Of a DNA stretch of 64,000 nt, positions 34,051-43,285 are shown piece by piece; within the stretch, counting starts at the first letter, position 1; each line of letters opens with the position of its first letter. The notes beneath the pieces were generated by a model that ran no database searches, had not been told where the DNA came from, and saw only the letters and a program-made list of their open reading frames with translations. The DNA is from Lachnospiraceae bacterium. GTDB lineage: Bacteria; Bacillota; Clostridia; Lachnospirales; Lachnospiraceae. The position numbers and the translations under genes are program-made. The stretch is taken from NCBI GenBank assembly GCA_910573755.1, contig CAJTBO010000021.1:18969-82968 (forward strand), given 5' to 3'.

Positions 34051-36710
34051 AACTGGGAAAGCCTCTCTTGTACCTGCTGCATCATCTGCGTGTACTTCTC
34101 CAGTTTCGCCTTCTCTTCCGCCACCTTTGTCTCCGGAGCCTTCGCCAGAAACTTCTCGTTTTTCAGCATGCCGTTCACTCGGGCAAGCTCGCTCTGCAGA
34201 CGTTTTTCCTCTTTCTGCAGACGTTCTTTTTCCTGTTTTAAATCCACCAGTTCCGCGAACGGCATATACAGCACCGCCCCCGGGATCACCACGGATACTG
34301 CGTCCTCCGCAATACCGCTTCTGTCACTTTGCACCGTCACCTCGGAGGCATAGGCGAGGGAAGCAAAGAACAGTTTCCCTTCCTCAAACGCCGCCCTCAC
34401 CTCTTCTTTTTCCGTCACCACATAGACCGCCGCCTTCCGGGAAGGCGCAACATTCATGGCAGTCCTCACGTTACGGATGCCGCGGACCGCCTCCTTGATC
34501 GTCTCGATGGCTTTTTCCTCCGCCGCAAAGTTCCGCTCCTTTTGATACTCCGGCCATTTGGAGATCATGATCGTCTCCTCCGCGGACTGCAGGGAACAGA
34601 AGATCTCCTCCGTGATAAACGGCATATAGGGATGCAGCAGTTTCAGCGCATCGATCAGCACATTCTGCAGTGTCCAGAGCGCCGCATTCTGGCTCGCCTT
34701 ATCGTCGGAATTGTACAGACGGGGCTTCACCATCTCAATATACCAGTCACAGAACTCATCCCAGATAAAGTCATACACCTTCTGTACCGCAATACCCAGC
34801 TCAAAACTGTCCATATTGTCTGTCACTTCTTTTACAAGGCGGTTTAACTTGGAAATGATCCATTTATCCGCCGGCTCGAAAGCTTCCGGCTTTGTGATGG
34901 TCTTTCCCTCCATGTTCATCATAATGAACCGGGAGGCATTCCAGACTTTATTGGCAAAATTCCTTGCCGCCTCCACTCTTTCATAGTAGAAACGCATATC
35001 GTTGCCCGGCGCGTTTCCGGTGATCAGCATCAGGCGCAGCGCATCCGCGCCGTACTGGTCGATGATCTCCAGCGGATCGATGCCGTTGCCCAGCGATTTT
35101 GACATCTTCCGTCCCTGAGAATCCCTCACAAGCCCGTGGAACAGCACGGTTTTAAAGGGCCTCTCTCCCATCTGCTCATAGCCCGAGAAGATCATACGGA
35201 TCACCCAGAAGAAAATGATGTCATAACCCGTCACCAGCACATCCGTCGGATAGAAATATTTCAGATCCTCCGTCATTTCCGGCCACCCCAGCGTAGAGAA
35301 AGGCCACAGCGCAGAGGAAAACCACGTATCCAGCACATCCTCATCCTGTGTGAAATGCGTTTCGCCGCACTTCGGGCAAACCTGCGGCGCCTGCCTTGCA
35401 ACCACCACTTCGCCGCACTTGTCACAGTAATAAGCGGGAATCCTGTGGCCCCACCAGAGCTGGCGGCTGATGCACCAGTCCCTGATATTATCCGTCCAGT
35501 TAAAATAGATCTTCTCCATTCTCTCCGGGATCAGTTTTACTTCCCCGTTCTTTACCGCTTCCGCAGCCGGCCTTATCAGTTCCTCCATCTTTACAAACCA
35601 CTGTTCTTTTACAAGGGGTTCGATGGTGGTATTGCAGCGGTCATGGGTGCCTACATTATGGCTGTAGTCCTCAATTTTCCCGAGAAGCCCTTCCTCTTTC
35701 AGTTCCTCCAGAATCTGTCTTCTCGCCTCATAGCGGTCCAGTCCCGCGTATCTGCCGCCGTTTTCATTGATGGTGGCATCATCGTTCATGATATTCACGA
35801 TCGGCAGGTCGTGGCGTTTACCTACCTCAAAGTCGTTAGGGTCATGGCCCGGTGTGATCTTCACAACACCGGTTCCGAATTCCATATCCACATATTCATC
35901 TTCCACCACGGGGATCGCTTTATTGACAATCGGAAGCCATACGTATCTGCCCTTCAGATAGGTATAGCGCTCGTCCTTCGGATTCACCGCGACCGCCGTA
36001 TCGCCAAGCATGGTCTCCGGACGGGTCGTTGCAAACTCAAGGAACTCCGTCCTGCTTGGCTGCCCGTTTTCATCCACCAGCGGATATTTGATATGCCAGA
36101 AATGCCCCGCCTGCTCCTCGTATTCCACTTCCGCATCGGAGATGGACGTATTGCAGACCGGACACCAGTTGATGATCTTTGCGCCTTTGTAGATCCAGCC
36201 CTTTTCATGCATCTTGCAGAATACTTCCGTAACGGCTTTATTACAGCCCTCGTCCATCGTGAAACGTTCCCTGTCCCAGTCACAGGAAGAGCCCAGTTTT
36301 TTGAGCTGTGAAACGATCCTGCCGCCGTACTCCCTTCTCCAGTCCCAGGCGCGCTCCAAAAATTTCTCCCTGCCCAGATCATGCTTGTCGACGCCCTCTT
36401 TTTTCAGCGCCTCAATAATCTTTACCTCCGTGGAAATGCTGGCATGATCCGTGCCCGGCTGCCACAGCGCATTATAGCCCTGCATCCTCTTATAGCGGAT
36501 CAGGATATCCTGCATCGTATTGTCCAGTGCATGTCCCATATGAAGCTGTCCGGTGATATTGGGGGGCGGAATCACGATCGTGAAAGGTTTCTTTGTGTGA
36601 TCCACTTCCGCATGAAAGTATTTCTTCTCTAACCATTTTTGATAAATTCTGTCCTCGATGCCTTTGGGATCGTAGGTTTTTGCAAGCTCTTTTCCTGCCG
36701 CACTGCTCAT
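34047..36710 (-). CDS. valS: Valyl-tRNA synthetase
   Basis: 887-residue class I synthetase. HMGH (57-60, after PPPNITGQL) and KMSKS ([14 protein letters not shown]) are present, plus the zinc motif [17 protein letters not shown] and a C-terminal coiled coil ([19 protein letters not shown]). ATG 36710 after AAGGAGGAGAAGATT; the 29-codon upstream extension overlaps a leader hairpin and is not needed. No T-box is visible in the leader. Confidence 0.97.
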   Translation of the reverse strand: MSSAAGKELAKTYDPKGIEDRIYQKWLEKKYFHAEVDHTKKPFTIVIPPPNITGQLHMGHALDNTMQDILIRYKRMQGYNALWQPGTDHASISTEVKIIEALKKEGVDKHDLGREKFLERAWDWRREYGGRIVSQLKKLGSSCDWDRERFTMDEGCNKAVTEVFCKMHEKGWIYKGAKIINWCPVCNTSISDAEVEYEEQAGHFWHIKYPLVDENGQPSRTEFLEFATTRPETMLGDTAVAVNPKDERYTYLKGRYVWLPIVNKAIPVVEDEYVDMEFGTGVVKITPGHDPNDFEVGKRHDLPIVNIMNDDATINENGGRYAGLDRYEARRQILEELKEEGLLGKIEDYSHNVGTHDRCNTTIEPLVKEQWFVKMEELIRPAAEAVKNGEVKLIPERMEKIYFNWTDNIRDWCISRQLWWGHRIPAYYCDKCGEVVVARQAPQVCPKCGETHFTQDEDVLDTWFSSALWPFSTLGWPEMTEDLKYFYPTDVLVTGYDIIFFWVIRMIFSGYEQMGERPFKTVLFHGLVRDSQGRKMSKSLGNGIDPLEIIDQYGADALRLMLITGNAPGNDMRFYYERVEAARNFANKVWNASRFIMMNMEGKTITKPEAFEPADKWIISKLNRLVKEVTDNMDSFELGIAVQKVYDFIWDEFCDWYIEMVKPRLYNSDDKASQNAALWTLQNVLIDALKLLHPYMPFITEEIFCSLQSAEETIMISKWPEYQKERNFAAEEKAIETIKEAVRGIRNVRTAMNVAPSRKAAVYVVTEKEEVRAAFEEGKLFFASLAYASEVTVQSDRSGIAEDAVSVVIPGAVLYMPFAELVDLKQEKERLQKEEKRLQSELARVNGMLKNEKFLAKAPETKVAEEKAKLEKYTQMMQQVQERLSQL

Positions 36711-36740
36711 AATCTTCTCCTCCTTCAGTCTGAGTTCCTC

Positions 36741-36779
36741 AAAAAGCAAAAGCCCTCTGCCGATCTGTCGGCAAAGGGC
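36741..36779 (-). terminator. Attenuator-like hairpin in the valS leader
   Basis: GCCCTTTGCCGA / TCGGCAGAGGGC (36752-36779) forms a long stem followed by TTTTGCTTTTTG, between the promoter and the valS start. This could be a terminator controlling read-through into valS. Confidence 0.55.
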
Positions 36780-36821
36780 ATCAAACTGCTGTATCACCTT
36801 TGTCCTCTTTTCCTAAAGAGA

Positions 36822-36851
36822 ATCATAGTGGATATGCACCTGATTTGTCAA
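36822..36851 (-). promoter_or_regulatory. Sigma-A promoter of valS
   Basis: Minus strand TTGACA (36846-36851), 18 bp, TATGAT (36822-36827), 112 bp upstream of the valS ATG. Confidence 0.75.
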
Positions 36852-36862
36852 GTGTTTACTGA

Positions 36863-38356
36863 TCAATTATTGAAGAACGGAAACAGGTTTCCGAAAGGAT
36901 TCATCTGGTCAGAGGGCACATAGTAACCGCCTTCGGATGGAACCTGAGTCCCTGACTGTTCCTGAGACTGGCTGTTATCGGATTCAATGCCCGCTTCTTC
37001 GGCTGTATATAACGTAACCGGGATCTGCCTGTCTTCATAGCCTGCATCGTTTCTCACCTTCACCGTGAGAGTAATGGTTTCATCTGCTTTATAATAGGTC
37101 AGATATTCTTTCAGTTCTTCGATGGTCTGCACTGTCTTTCCGTCGATCTGCGTGATGATCATACCCCGCTGAAGCCCTGCTTTTTCCGCCGGGGAGCCTT
37201 CCGCAATACTGATGATATGCGCGCCGATCGGAATGTCGTAAGCCTGATTTATCTCTTCCGTCACATTATTGCCGGTAATGCCGAGGTATCCTCTTTCCGC
37301 TTCCTCCACTACCGGCCGTGTCTCCCGTTCCATCATCATCTCCATATCTCCTTTGATGTCGGAGATCGGAATGGCATAGCCCATGCCTTCTACCTTTGTA
37401 TTTGCCACCTTAACGGAATTGATCCCCACCAGTTCCCCTTTCATATTGAACAGGGCGCCGCCGCTGTTGCCCGGGTTGATCGCCGCATCGGTCTGGATAT
37501 ACTGGTTGGCGCTGCCGATCGTCTCGCCGGAAGCTTCCGCAGATACGGTACGTCCCAGCGCACTGACAATACCTGTCGTTATGGACTGGCCATAGCCAAG
37601 TGCATTGCCGATCGCCACGACCTGCTCCCCTAAAACCAGTTCTTCGGAGTCCCCCAGCGTCGCCACTTTGATATTATCCATCGTTTCCTGAGAAAGGCTG
37701 CTTAAATCCACCGCGATGACGGCAAGGTCCTTGCTGGAATCATAATCCTTGATCTCCGCATCGGCGATCTGCGCATCCGAAATGTCCCTGCCGCCCTCCT
37801 GATAGCTGAACATCACACTCAGTTCCCTGCTGCCGGAAACCACATGGTAATTGGTAACGATCATCAGTTCCTGATCCGTTTTTCCGATGATGACACCGGA
37901 GCCGGAGCCTTCGGTCTCCTGCGTAAATGTTCCCCAGAGGCTTCTGATCTCTGCCTCCCCTTTGTTGGTGATCGCCACAACGGAAGGCAGGCACATTTCC
38001 GATATCTGCTTTATTGACAACCCCGACTCCGCTGTCGATGATGTCGGAGTTCCCGCAGCCGGCTCCGTCGTCTGAGGGAAGCTCTCCTGTATCTGCTGCT
38101 CTGCCGCCTGCTGCGCGGCCGCTTCCTTATTATACTGCTGCATCACAAGCCCGCTGCCCAAAGCGCCGCCTGCCGTCCCCATCACAAGGGATAACGCAAC
38201 GCAGAGGGGCACGATCCCTTTTCCGCTTTTTTTCTTCTTTTTCCAGTCAGGCTCCGGCGCCGGTCCGTTTCCGCCGGTCTGATTATGATAGTAAATATAG
38301 TCGTTGGTTCCCTGATAATTGCCTGTTTCGTTGTTTTGTCCATACTGATATTCCAT
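36863..38356 (-). CDS. htrA: HtrA/DegP-like membrane-anchored serine protease with PDZ domain
   Basis: 497 residues. An N-terminal cytoplasmic tail, one transmembrane segment (~48-75) and a linker precede the trypsin-like domain with triad His (VTNYHVV), Asp (SKDLAVI) and Ser (NPGNSGGAL). A PDZ domain follows (GAHIISIAEGSPAEKAGLQRG). Cell-surface quality-control protease. ATG 38356 with GGAG 8 nt away; a GTG three codons earlier is too close to the site. Confidence 0.95.
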   Translation of the reverse strand: MEYQYGQNNETGNYQGTNDYIYYHNQTGGNGPAPEPDWKKKKKSGKGIVPLCVALSLVMGTAGGALGSGLVMQQYNKEAAAQQAAEQQIQESFPQTTEPAAGTPTSSTAESGLSIKQISEMCLPSVVAITNKGEAEIRSLWGTFTQETEGSGSGVIIGKTDQELMIVTNYHVVSGSRELSVMFSYQEGGRDISDAQIADAEIKDYDSSKDLAVIAVDLSSLSQETMDNIKVATLGDSEELVLGEQVVAIGNALGYGQSITTGIVSALGRTVSAEASGETIGSANQYIQTDAAINPGNSGGALFNMKGELVGINSVKVANTKVEGMGYAIPISDIKGDMEMMMERETRPVVEEAERGYLGITGNNVTEEINQAYDIPIGAHIISIAEGSPAEKAGLQRGMIITQIDGKTVQTIEELKEYLTYYKADETITLTVKVRNDAGYEDRQIPVTLYTAEEAGIESDNSQSQEQSGTQVPSEGGYYVPSDQMNPFGNLFPFFNN

Positions 38357-38456
38357 AACCGCCACTCCTTTATCTTATATTTATGTGCTCCCTGCGGCTG
38401 CTTTCAGAAATCTTTTCTTTTACAAAAGCCGGTACAGGACACATGGTCTGCGATGT

Positions 38457-38497
38457 AAAAAGCACCTGATGTGGATTTCCCTCATCAGATGCTTTTA
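38457..38497 (-). terminator. Terminator of the microcompartment shell genes
   Basis: AAAAGCATCTGATG / CATCAGGTGCTTTT arms with a ~12-nt loop and T-run, about 70 bp after the shell-gene stop at 38565. Confidence 0.8.
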
Positions 38498-38564
38498 TCT
38501 TATTCTCTAATTATGTTAAAATTGTGATGCGATTGTGTTTATTTTGTGAAAACTGCAAACCGAT

Positions 38565-38876
38565 TTATTTCTCAAACGCCGCTCTCGCAAATCTGCTGTT
38601 CTCCCGGTTTTCCAGCACCAGACGCTCCGCCTCCCCGGAAGGATTGGAGATCACAGCCGTCTTGATGATCTCGCAGGGAGGATCGGTTTTCACCCGCTCC
38701 ACAGCCTCCGTCACCGCCGCCACATCACCGCTGACAAATACCGTCGTATGGCCGCCGCACTTTGTATGCCATGTCTGAAATTCCACTTCCGATGTTTTTA
38801 ACATCACATCCACAGCCTGAATGGCATCCGCGCTGCCGAGTACCTCCACCAGGCCAAGGGCTCTAAATACGTTCAT
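38565..38876 (-). CDS. BMC-domain shell protein
   Basis: 103-residue single BMC-domain protein (ALGLVEVLGSADAIQAVDVML... VFVSGDVAAVTEAVERV, AVISNP). Such proteins form hexagonal tiles of bacterial microcompartments. The stretch FQTWHTKCGGHTTV replaces the usual short pore-loop segment. ATG after GAGGAGGGATGGATAG. It is paired with a second shell gene 15 bp upstream, but no encapsulated enzyme gene is near. Confidence 0.9.
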   Translation of the reverse strand: MNVFRALGLVEVLGSADAIQAVDVMLKTSEVEFQTWHTKCGGHTTVFVSGDVAAVTEAVERVKTDPPCEIIKTAVISNPSGEAERLVLENRENSRFARAAFEK

Positions 38877-38891
38877 CTATCCATCCCTCCT

Positions 38892-39194
38892 CTACTTATT
38901 GATCGTCATCCGGATTGCCAGTTCGGAATCTTCGGACGGAGACGCGATGATCGTATGGGAATACACTTCCGAATCCATCTCTTTCGCCGTCTCGAGAGCC
39001 GCTTCCATCGCCGCCCTTACATCCGAAACGCTGCCCCGCATCTTCACGCAGGCACCGCTCTTTAAACGGTTTCTCTCCACCCCCTGAATCTTCACCGCCG
39101 CCGCCTTCGCCGCCGCATCCAGCGCCACAAAACAGGATAGATAGCTGTCCAGTTCAAATACCCCGATCGCCTGTCTCTCAAACCCCTCCGCCAT
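38892..39194 (-). CDS. BMC-domain shell protein
   Basis: About 100 residues with a BMC fold (AIGVFELDSYLSCFVALDAAAKAA, CVKMRGSVSDVRAAMEAAL, HTIIASPSEDSEL). It is divergent from its partner and lacks the usual G-x-x-E-x-x-G start. ATG 39194 follows GGCGGGG; an ATG eight codons upstream has no ribosome site. First gene of the two-gene shell operon. Confidence 0.85.
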   Translation of the reverse strand: MAEGFERQAIGVFELDSYLSCFVALDAAAKAAAVKIQGVERNRLKSGACVKMRGSVSDVRAAMEAALETAKEMDSEVYSHTIIASPSEDSELAIRMTINK

Positions 39195-39281
39195 ATCGAT
39201 AGCCCCGCCTTTCTCCATGCCTGCCGTAATTACCGCTTCCGCTGTTTTACAGTATTTATTTTATCTATGATCGATAGGAAC

Positions 39282-39310
39282 AGTATACACTATTTTCTGC
39301 CCGGTTGGAA
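39282..39310 (-). promoter_or_regulatory. Candidate promoter of the shell-gene operon
   Basis: Minus strand TTCCAA (39305-39310), 17 bp, TATACT (39282-39287), about 85 bp upstream of the first shell gene. The -35 box is weak. Confidence 0.4.
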
Positions 39311-39378
39311 CCATAAATTTAACTTTTTCCCTGCCGGACTGATCCGCCTGTTCCCACGGACTGAACGGTTGCTTTTTT

Positions 39379-40701
39379 CTACCGCTCCATCTTCCAGAAC
39401 GCCGCACTGTAGGGAGGCAGCTCGCTTCCTCCGCCGAAATCATGCATCTTGCCGGTCAGCAGATCCTCCGCCCTGCCGCAGCCTGCGTCAAAATGCGCCG
39501 TATAACTTTCCCCGTCCGCATTGATCGCCACAAGGACGCGCTCATTTTCCGACTTTCTCTCAAAAATACACTGCTTATTCGTAAGGACTACCGAACGGAA
39601 CGCGCCGTAATTCAAAGCTTCCGAATTTTTCTTCGCCTGTGCCATACGGCTGATCTCATCCGTCAGTTCATTCCAGACGGGTGCATCGAAGCATGCCCTG
39701 AGCACCGGATCGCCCTCGCTCTTATTTGCCTTCGCGCCCCACTCGCTTCCATAATAAACGCAGGGGATACCCGGCATGCCGAACATCAGCGCATAGATCA
39801 GCGGCAGATGCTTTTCGTTTGTCAGAATGCTCGCCACTCTTGTCACATCATGATTATCCACAAAGGACAGCATGTGCTTTCCTTTATATAAGGTCCAGTT
39901 TTCCGGCCCGAACTGCCGCAGCAGGGAGTGATTGATCTCAAACAGATTCATGCTGTTAAAGCTGGAATACAATCCTTTATAACATTCGTAGTTGGTCGCG
40001 GAATGCAGCATCTGGTCGTTCACCATCTGGTTGTAATCTCCGTGGAGCATTTCACCGAGCAGATAGAAGTCCTGCTTCTTCCCGTCGCAGAAACTTCTGA
40101 GCCGCCTTACAAAATTATGGTCAAGACAGTACGCCACATCCAGCCGCAGCCCGTCAATATCAAACTCTTCGATCCAGCAGTTCACCGCATCCAAAATATG
40201 CCGGATCACTTCCTCATTCTGCAGGTTTAATTTTACCAGATCATAATTGCCCTCCCAGCCCTCATACCAGAGCCCGTCGTTATAATTGGAATTTCCCTCC
40301 AGACTGATATGGAACCAGTGAAGATAGGGGGAACGCTCCCTGTTTCTCACCACATCCTGAAACGCCCGGAAGCCGCGCCCCACATGGTTGAACACACCGT
40401 CCAGCACAACCCTGATGCCTGCCTCATGCAGTTTCGCGCAGACTTCCTTAAAATCTTCATTGGTGCCGAGGCGCCTGTCTATCATCTTGTAATCCCTTGT
40501 ATTATACCCGTGGGTATCCGACTCAAATACCGGCGAAAAATAAATCGCATCCGCCCCCAGCTTTTTGATATGGGGAATCCACTCCTCCACCTTTTTGATC
40601 CTGCCTGCCAGTACACCGTCATTTTCAAAAGGGGCCCCGCAAAACCCCAGCGGATATATCTGATAAAACACACTTTCAAAATACCATTTTCTGTTTTCCA
40701 T
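39379..40701 (-). CDS. GH13 alpha-amylase family glycosidase
   Basis: 440-residue cytoplasmic (beta/alpha)8 enzyme. Conserved regions: VVLDGVFNHVG, GLRLDVAY (nucleophile Asp), LLGEMLHG (acid/base Glu) and FVDNHDVTR. No signal peptide or starch-binding module, so it likely acts on imported maltodextrins or cyclodextrins. ATG after AAGGAG. It is divergent from the ECF-sigma gene. No transporter is adjacent. Confidence 0.93.
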   Translation of the reverse strand: MENRKWYFESVFYQIYPLGFCGAPFENDGVLAGRIKKVEEWIPHIKKLGADAIYFSPVFESDTHGYNTRDYKMIDRRLGTNEDFKEVCAKLHEAGIRVVLDGVFNHVGRGFRAFQDVVRNRERSPYLHWFHISLEGNSNYNDGLWYEGWEGNYDLVKLNLQNEEVIRHILDAVNCWIEEFDIDGLRLDVAYCLDHNFVRRLRSFCDGKKQDFYLLGEMLHGDYNQMVNDQMLHSATNYECYKGLYSSFNSMNLFEINHSLLRQFGPENWTLYKGKHMLSFVDNHDVTRVASILTNEKHLPLIYALMFGMPGIPCVYYGSEWGAKANKSEGDPVLRACFDAPVWNELTDEISRMAQAKKNSEALNYGAFRSVVLTNKQCIFERKSENERVLVAINADGESYTAHFDAGCGRAEDLLTGKMHDFGGGSELPPYSAAFWKMER

Positions 40702-40895
40702 AAAATTCTTTTCTACTCCTTTTTCCGCAATGTCTTTTCTCAGTGCCGCCGGGATACCCGCGCTTTTTTACACTGCCCATTGCTATCCTGAATATTATAC
40801 CACACATTTCCTTTTTACTCCATGTCTAATTTTTTCAACCATTACGGATAGTAACGATTCAGCCTCCTGAAATAAAATTCTCAAAACCTAAATCC

Positions 40896-40923
40896 TTTAC
40901 CGGCCCCCGTTTCGTTATATACT
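40896..40923 (+). promoter_or_regulatory. Candidate promoter of the ECF-sigma operon
   Basis: TTTACC (40896-40901), 16 bp, TATACT (40918-40923). It is 30 bp upstream of the start codon. An ECF-type autoregulated promoter could also lie here. Confidence 0.35.
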
Positions 40924-40952
40924 GATAGGGGAACCCCTCAGGAGGAATCAAC

Positions 40953-41492
40953 TTGACGCGCGAAGATAAACTGATACAAAAAATGAAACAGGGTGACACG
41001 GACGCCGTAAATGAGCTGATAGCAATGTACTATCCGGAAATTCTGCGCTATTGTCTCTGGCATGCCCCGAACCGTTCTCTGGCAGAGGACATCACCCAGG
41101 AAACTTTTTTAAAAGCAGTCCGCTATTTTGACCGCTACACGCATACCGGCAGTTTCAGGCCCTTTTTATACCGGATCGCCAAAAACACATGCATCGATAT
41201 GCAGCGGAAAAACCGGCATCCGGATATGTCTTTTGACGAGGCTGTGCCCGACATTCCGTATCGTGAAACCGGTTTTGAAACGATCCGGTCTGATCTGGCT
41301 CTGCGGCAGCTGATCGCCGGACTTCCTGCACAGTCGCAGGAAATCCTGCTTTTAAGATTCGGCCACGACCTGACCATAAGGGAAGTCGCAAAAGCCGTAA
41401 ATCTGCCGCCCAGAACCGTCCAGTCCAGACTGCGTGCGGCGCTGAAAAAAATCAAAAAAGATCTGGAACAGGAAAAAGGAGGAACCTCATGA
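40953..41492 (+). CDS. ECF-type RNA polymerase sigma factor
   Basis: 179 residues with region 2 (MYYPEILRYCLWHAPN, LAEDITQETFLKA, RYFDRY...FRPFLYRIAKN) and region 4 (LPAQSQEILLLRFGHDLTIREVAKAVN). TTG start with AGGAGG at 7 nt. It overlaps the next gene by 4 nt, which may encode its membrane-bound antagonist. The unit continues with an ABC transporter, a common ECF/ABC layout in this family. Confidence 0.93.
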   Translation: MTREDKLIQKMKQGDTDAVNELIAMYYPEILRYCLWHAPNRSLAEDITQETFLKAVRYFDRYTHTGSFRPFLYRIAKNTCIDMQRKNRHPDMSFDEAVPDIPYRETGFETIRSDLALRQLIAGLPAQSQEILLLRFGHDLTIREVAKAVNLPPRTVQSRLRAALKKIKKDLEQEKGGTS

Positions 41493-42268
41493 AAAGAAAA
41501 GATCTGGAACAAACCTTAATCCGTACACTGCATCAGCCGCCGGTCACGGTAAATGAACAGCACTTTGCCGCCACCTGCCGGCTCGCCGGAATGCAGGCAC
41601 ACCAAAAACAGGCACGCAGGCGCATTACCTTCCTGCCCTTTTTATCCATGCAGATCCGGTATATCGGCTGGAAGATCTGGCTTGCCCAGAGTATATTTCT
41701 GCTGCTCACCGGCTGTATATTAAACCGTATTTACGGCATAGATCATCTGAAGACCCCTCTGCATCTGGCAAAATTACTGTCTTGCCTGTCCGTTCTGGTC
41801 TTTATGAGCGCACTGCCGCCAGTCTACCGCTCTGCCCGATACCGGATGCAGGAAGTGGAAGCGGCGGCACGCTTTTCCTCAGCGAAGCTTCTTATGGCGA
41901 AACTGATCATCATCGGAGCCGGCGACCTCTTTATTTTGAGCGGTATCTTCTGTATCACGATATGGAAGGCATCCCTGCGGGCAGACAGCGTGATCCTGTA
42001 TCTCTGCTTTCCTTTTCTTCTGGGCAGCAGCTGCTGTCTGTTTCTTCTCGGGCATCTGCCTCCCGGACAATTTTTTGCCGCCAGTATAATGCTATGCTCT
42101 TTCCTGATCCTGGCAGCGGCAACCCTATCCCGGCATGCCGTACCGCCTTTTTACAATTCTTTCTCTTCGGGATGGATCGCAGTATGTATGATTCTGGCAG
42201 CCTTCAACATCCGACAGTTCCGTTACATTCTGTACGGTTCATCTTATACGGAACTGCAGTTATCTTAA
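41489..42268 (+). CDS. Membrane protein, possible anti-sigma factor
   Basis: 259 residues: a ~50-residue cytoplasmic N-terminus (KRKDLEQTLIRTLHQPP) followed by six hydrophobic helices. Overlap with the sigma gene and the short soluble N-terminus fit an anti-sigma role (inference); no zinc anti-sigma motif is present. It could alternatively be a transporter subunit. Confidence 0.75.
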   Translation: MKRKDLEQTLIRTLHQPPVTVNEQHFAATCRLAGMQAHQKQARRRITFLPFLSMQIRYIGWKIWLAQSIFLLLTGCILNRIYGIDHLKTPLHLAKLLSCLSVLVFMSALPPVYRSARYRMQEVEAAARFSSAKLLMAKLIIIGAGDLFILSGIFCITIWKASLRADSVILYLCFPFLLGSSCCLFLLGHLPPGQFFAASIMLCSFLILAAATLSRHAVPPFYNSFSSGWIAVCMILAAFNIRQFRYILYGSSYTELQLS

Positions 42269-42399
42269 ACGACAGGTTCCTTTGCCGCTTTCAGTGACGC
42301 CGCGGAAAAAAATCGTTTATGTCACACAAAGCTCCCCGCGCCGTGCGCCCCTGAAACGCCTCAGATCCGGTAATACATTTTAACAGAAAGGACACAACT

Positions 42400-43281
42400 A
42401 TGGAATTATCGATTGAACACATTTCAAAACAATTTAAGGACACCCAAGCGGTGGACGATGTCTCCCTGCTGATCACCCCCGGCGTATGGGGGCTGCTCGG
42501 CGCCAACGGTGCCGGAAAGACAACTCTGATGCGGATGATCGCAGGTATTATGAAGCCCTCTGCCGGAACGATCCGGTATGACGGCATCCCCATCGATGAA
42601 CTGAAGGAAAACTATCGGGATATCTTCGGCTACCTCCCGCAGGAGTTCGGATTTTATCCTGAATTTACAGTGAAAGACTACCTGAACTACGTCGCCGTCC
42701 TAAAAGGCCTGACCGCAAAGGACAGCAGACGAAGGATCGACAAATTGCTGGAACAGCTGACGCTGTCCCATGTAAAAAACAAAAAGATCATCAAACTCTC
42801 CGGCGGCATGAAGCGCAGGGTGGGCATAGCGCAGGCGCTGCTCAACGAGCCGGAGGTCCTGATTCTGGATGAGCCCACCAGCGGGCTCGATCCCGGGGAA
42901 CGGGTGCGCTTCCGCAATCTCCTTTCGGAGTTTGCCCACGACCGTATTGTACTGATTTCCACACATATTGTCTCCGACGTGGAATACATCGCCTCGCAGA
43001 ACGTGATCATGAAGGGCGGAAAACTTCTCGCCGGCGGAACCACGGAGGAACTGGTGAAACTGGTCAGCGGCAAAGTATGGACTGCACAGATTCCGATGGA
43101 TTCCCTGGCTGAGTATGAGCGCAGGCTGCCTATCGTAAATATCCGCAACGAAGAGAACGGGCAGATCTCTATCCGTTATCTGGCCAAGCAGCCCTTTACG
43201 GAAAATTCCCGCCCCGCCGCGCCCCATCTGGAAGATTTATATTTATGGCTGTTCCCGCAGCAGCCGGCAAACAGGAGGTAA
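42400..43281 (+). CDS. ABC transporter ATP-binding protein
   Basis: 293-residue ATPase of the drug/antibiotic-export type. Walker A GANGAGKTT, Q-loop YLPQEFGF, signature KLSGGMKRRVGIAQ, Walker B VLILDEPTSGLD, switch STHIVSD, plus a ~80-residue C-terminal extension. ATG with AGAAAGGA. It drives the permease starting 4 bp downstream. Confidence 0.94.
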   Translation: MELSIEHISKQFKDTQAVDDVSLLITPGVWGLLGANGAGKTTLMRMIAGIMKPSAGTIRYDGIPIDELKENYRDIFGYLPQEFGFYPEFTVKDYLNYVAVLKGLTAKDSRRRIDKLLEQLTLSHVKNKKIIKLSGGMKRRVGIAQALLNEPEVLILDEPTSGLDPGERVRFRNLLSEFAHDRIVLISTHIVSDVEYIASQNVIMKGGKLLAGGTTEELVKLVSGKVWTAQIPMDSLAEYERRLPIVNIRNEENGQISIRYLAKQPFTENSRPAAPHLEDLYLWLFPQQPANRR

Positions 43282-43285
43282 ATCT

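Noticed and set aside
36711..36862. T-box riboswitch upstream of valS
   Set aside because: No AGGGUGG-x-ACCGCG antiterminator sequence is present; only a promoter and a simple hairpin.
38565..40701. Amylase gene as cargo of the shell proteins
   Set aside because: It has its own start signals and is separated by a promoter; no encapsulation peptide is visible and GH13 enzymes are not known BMC cargo.
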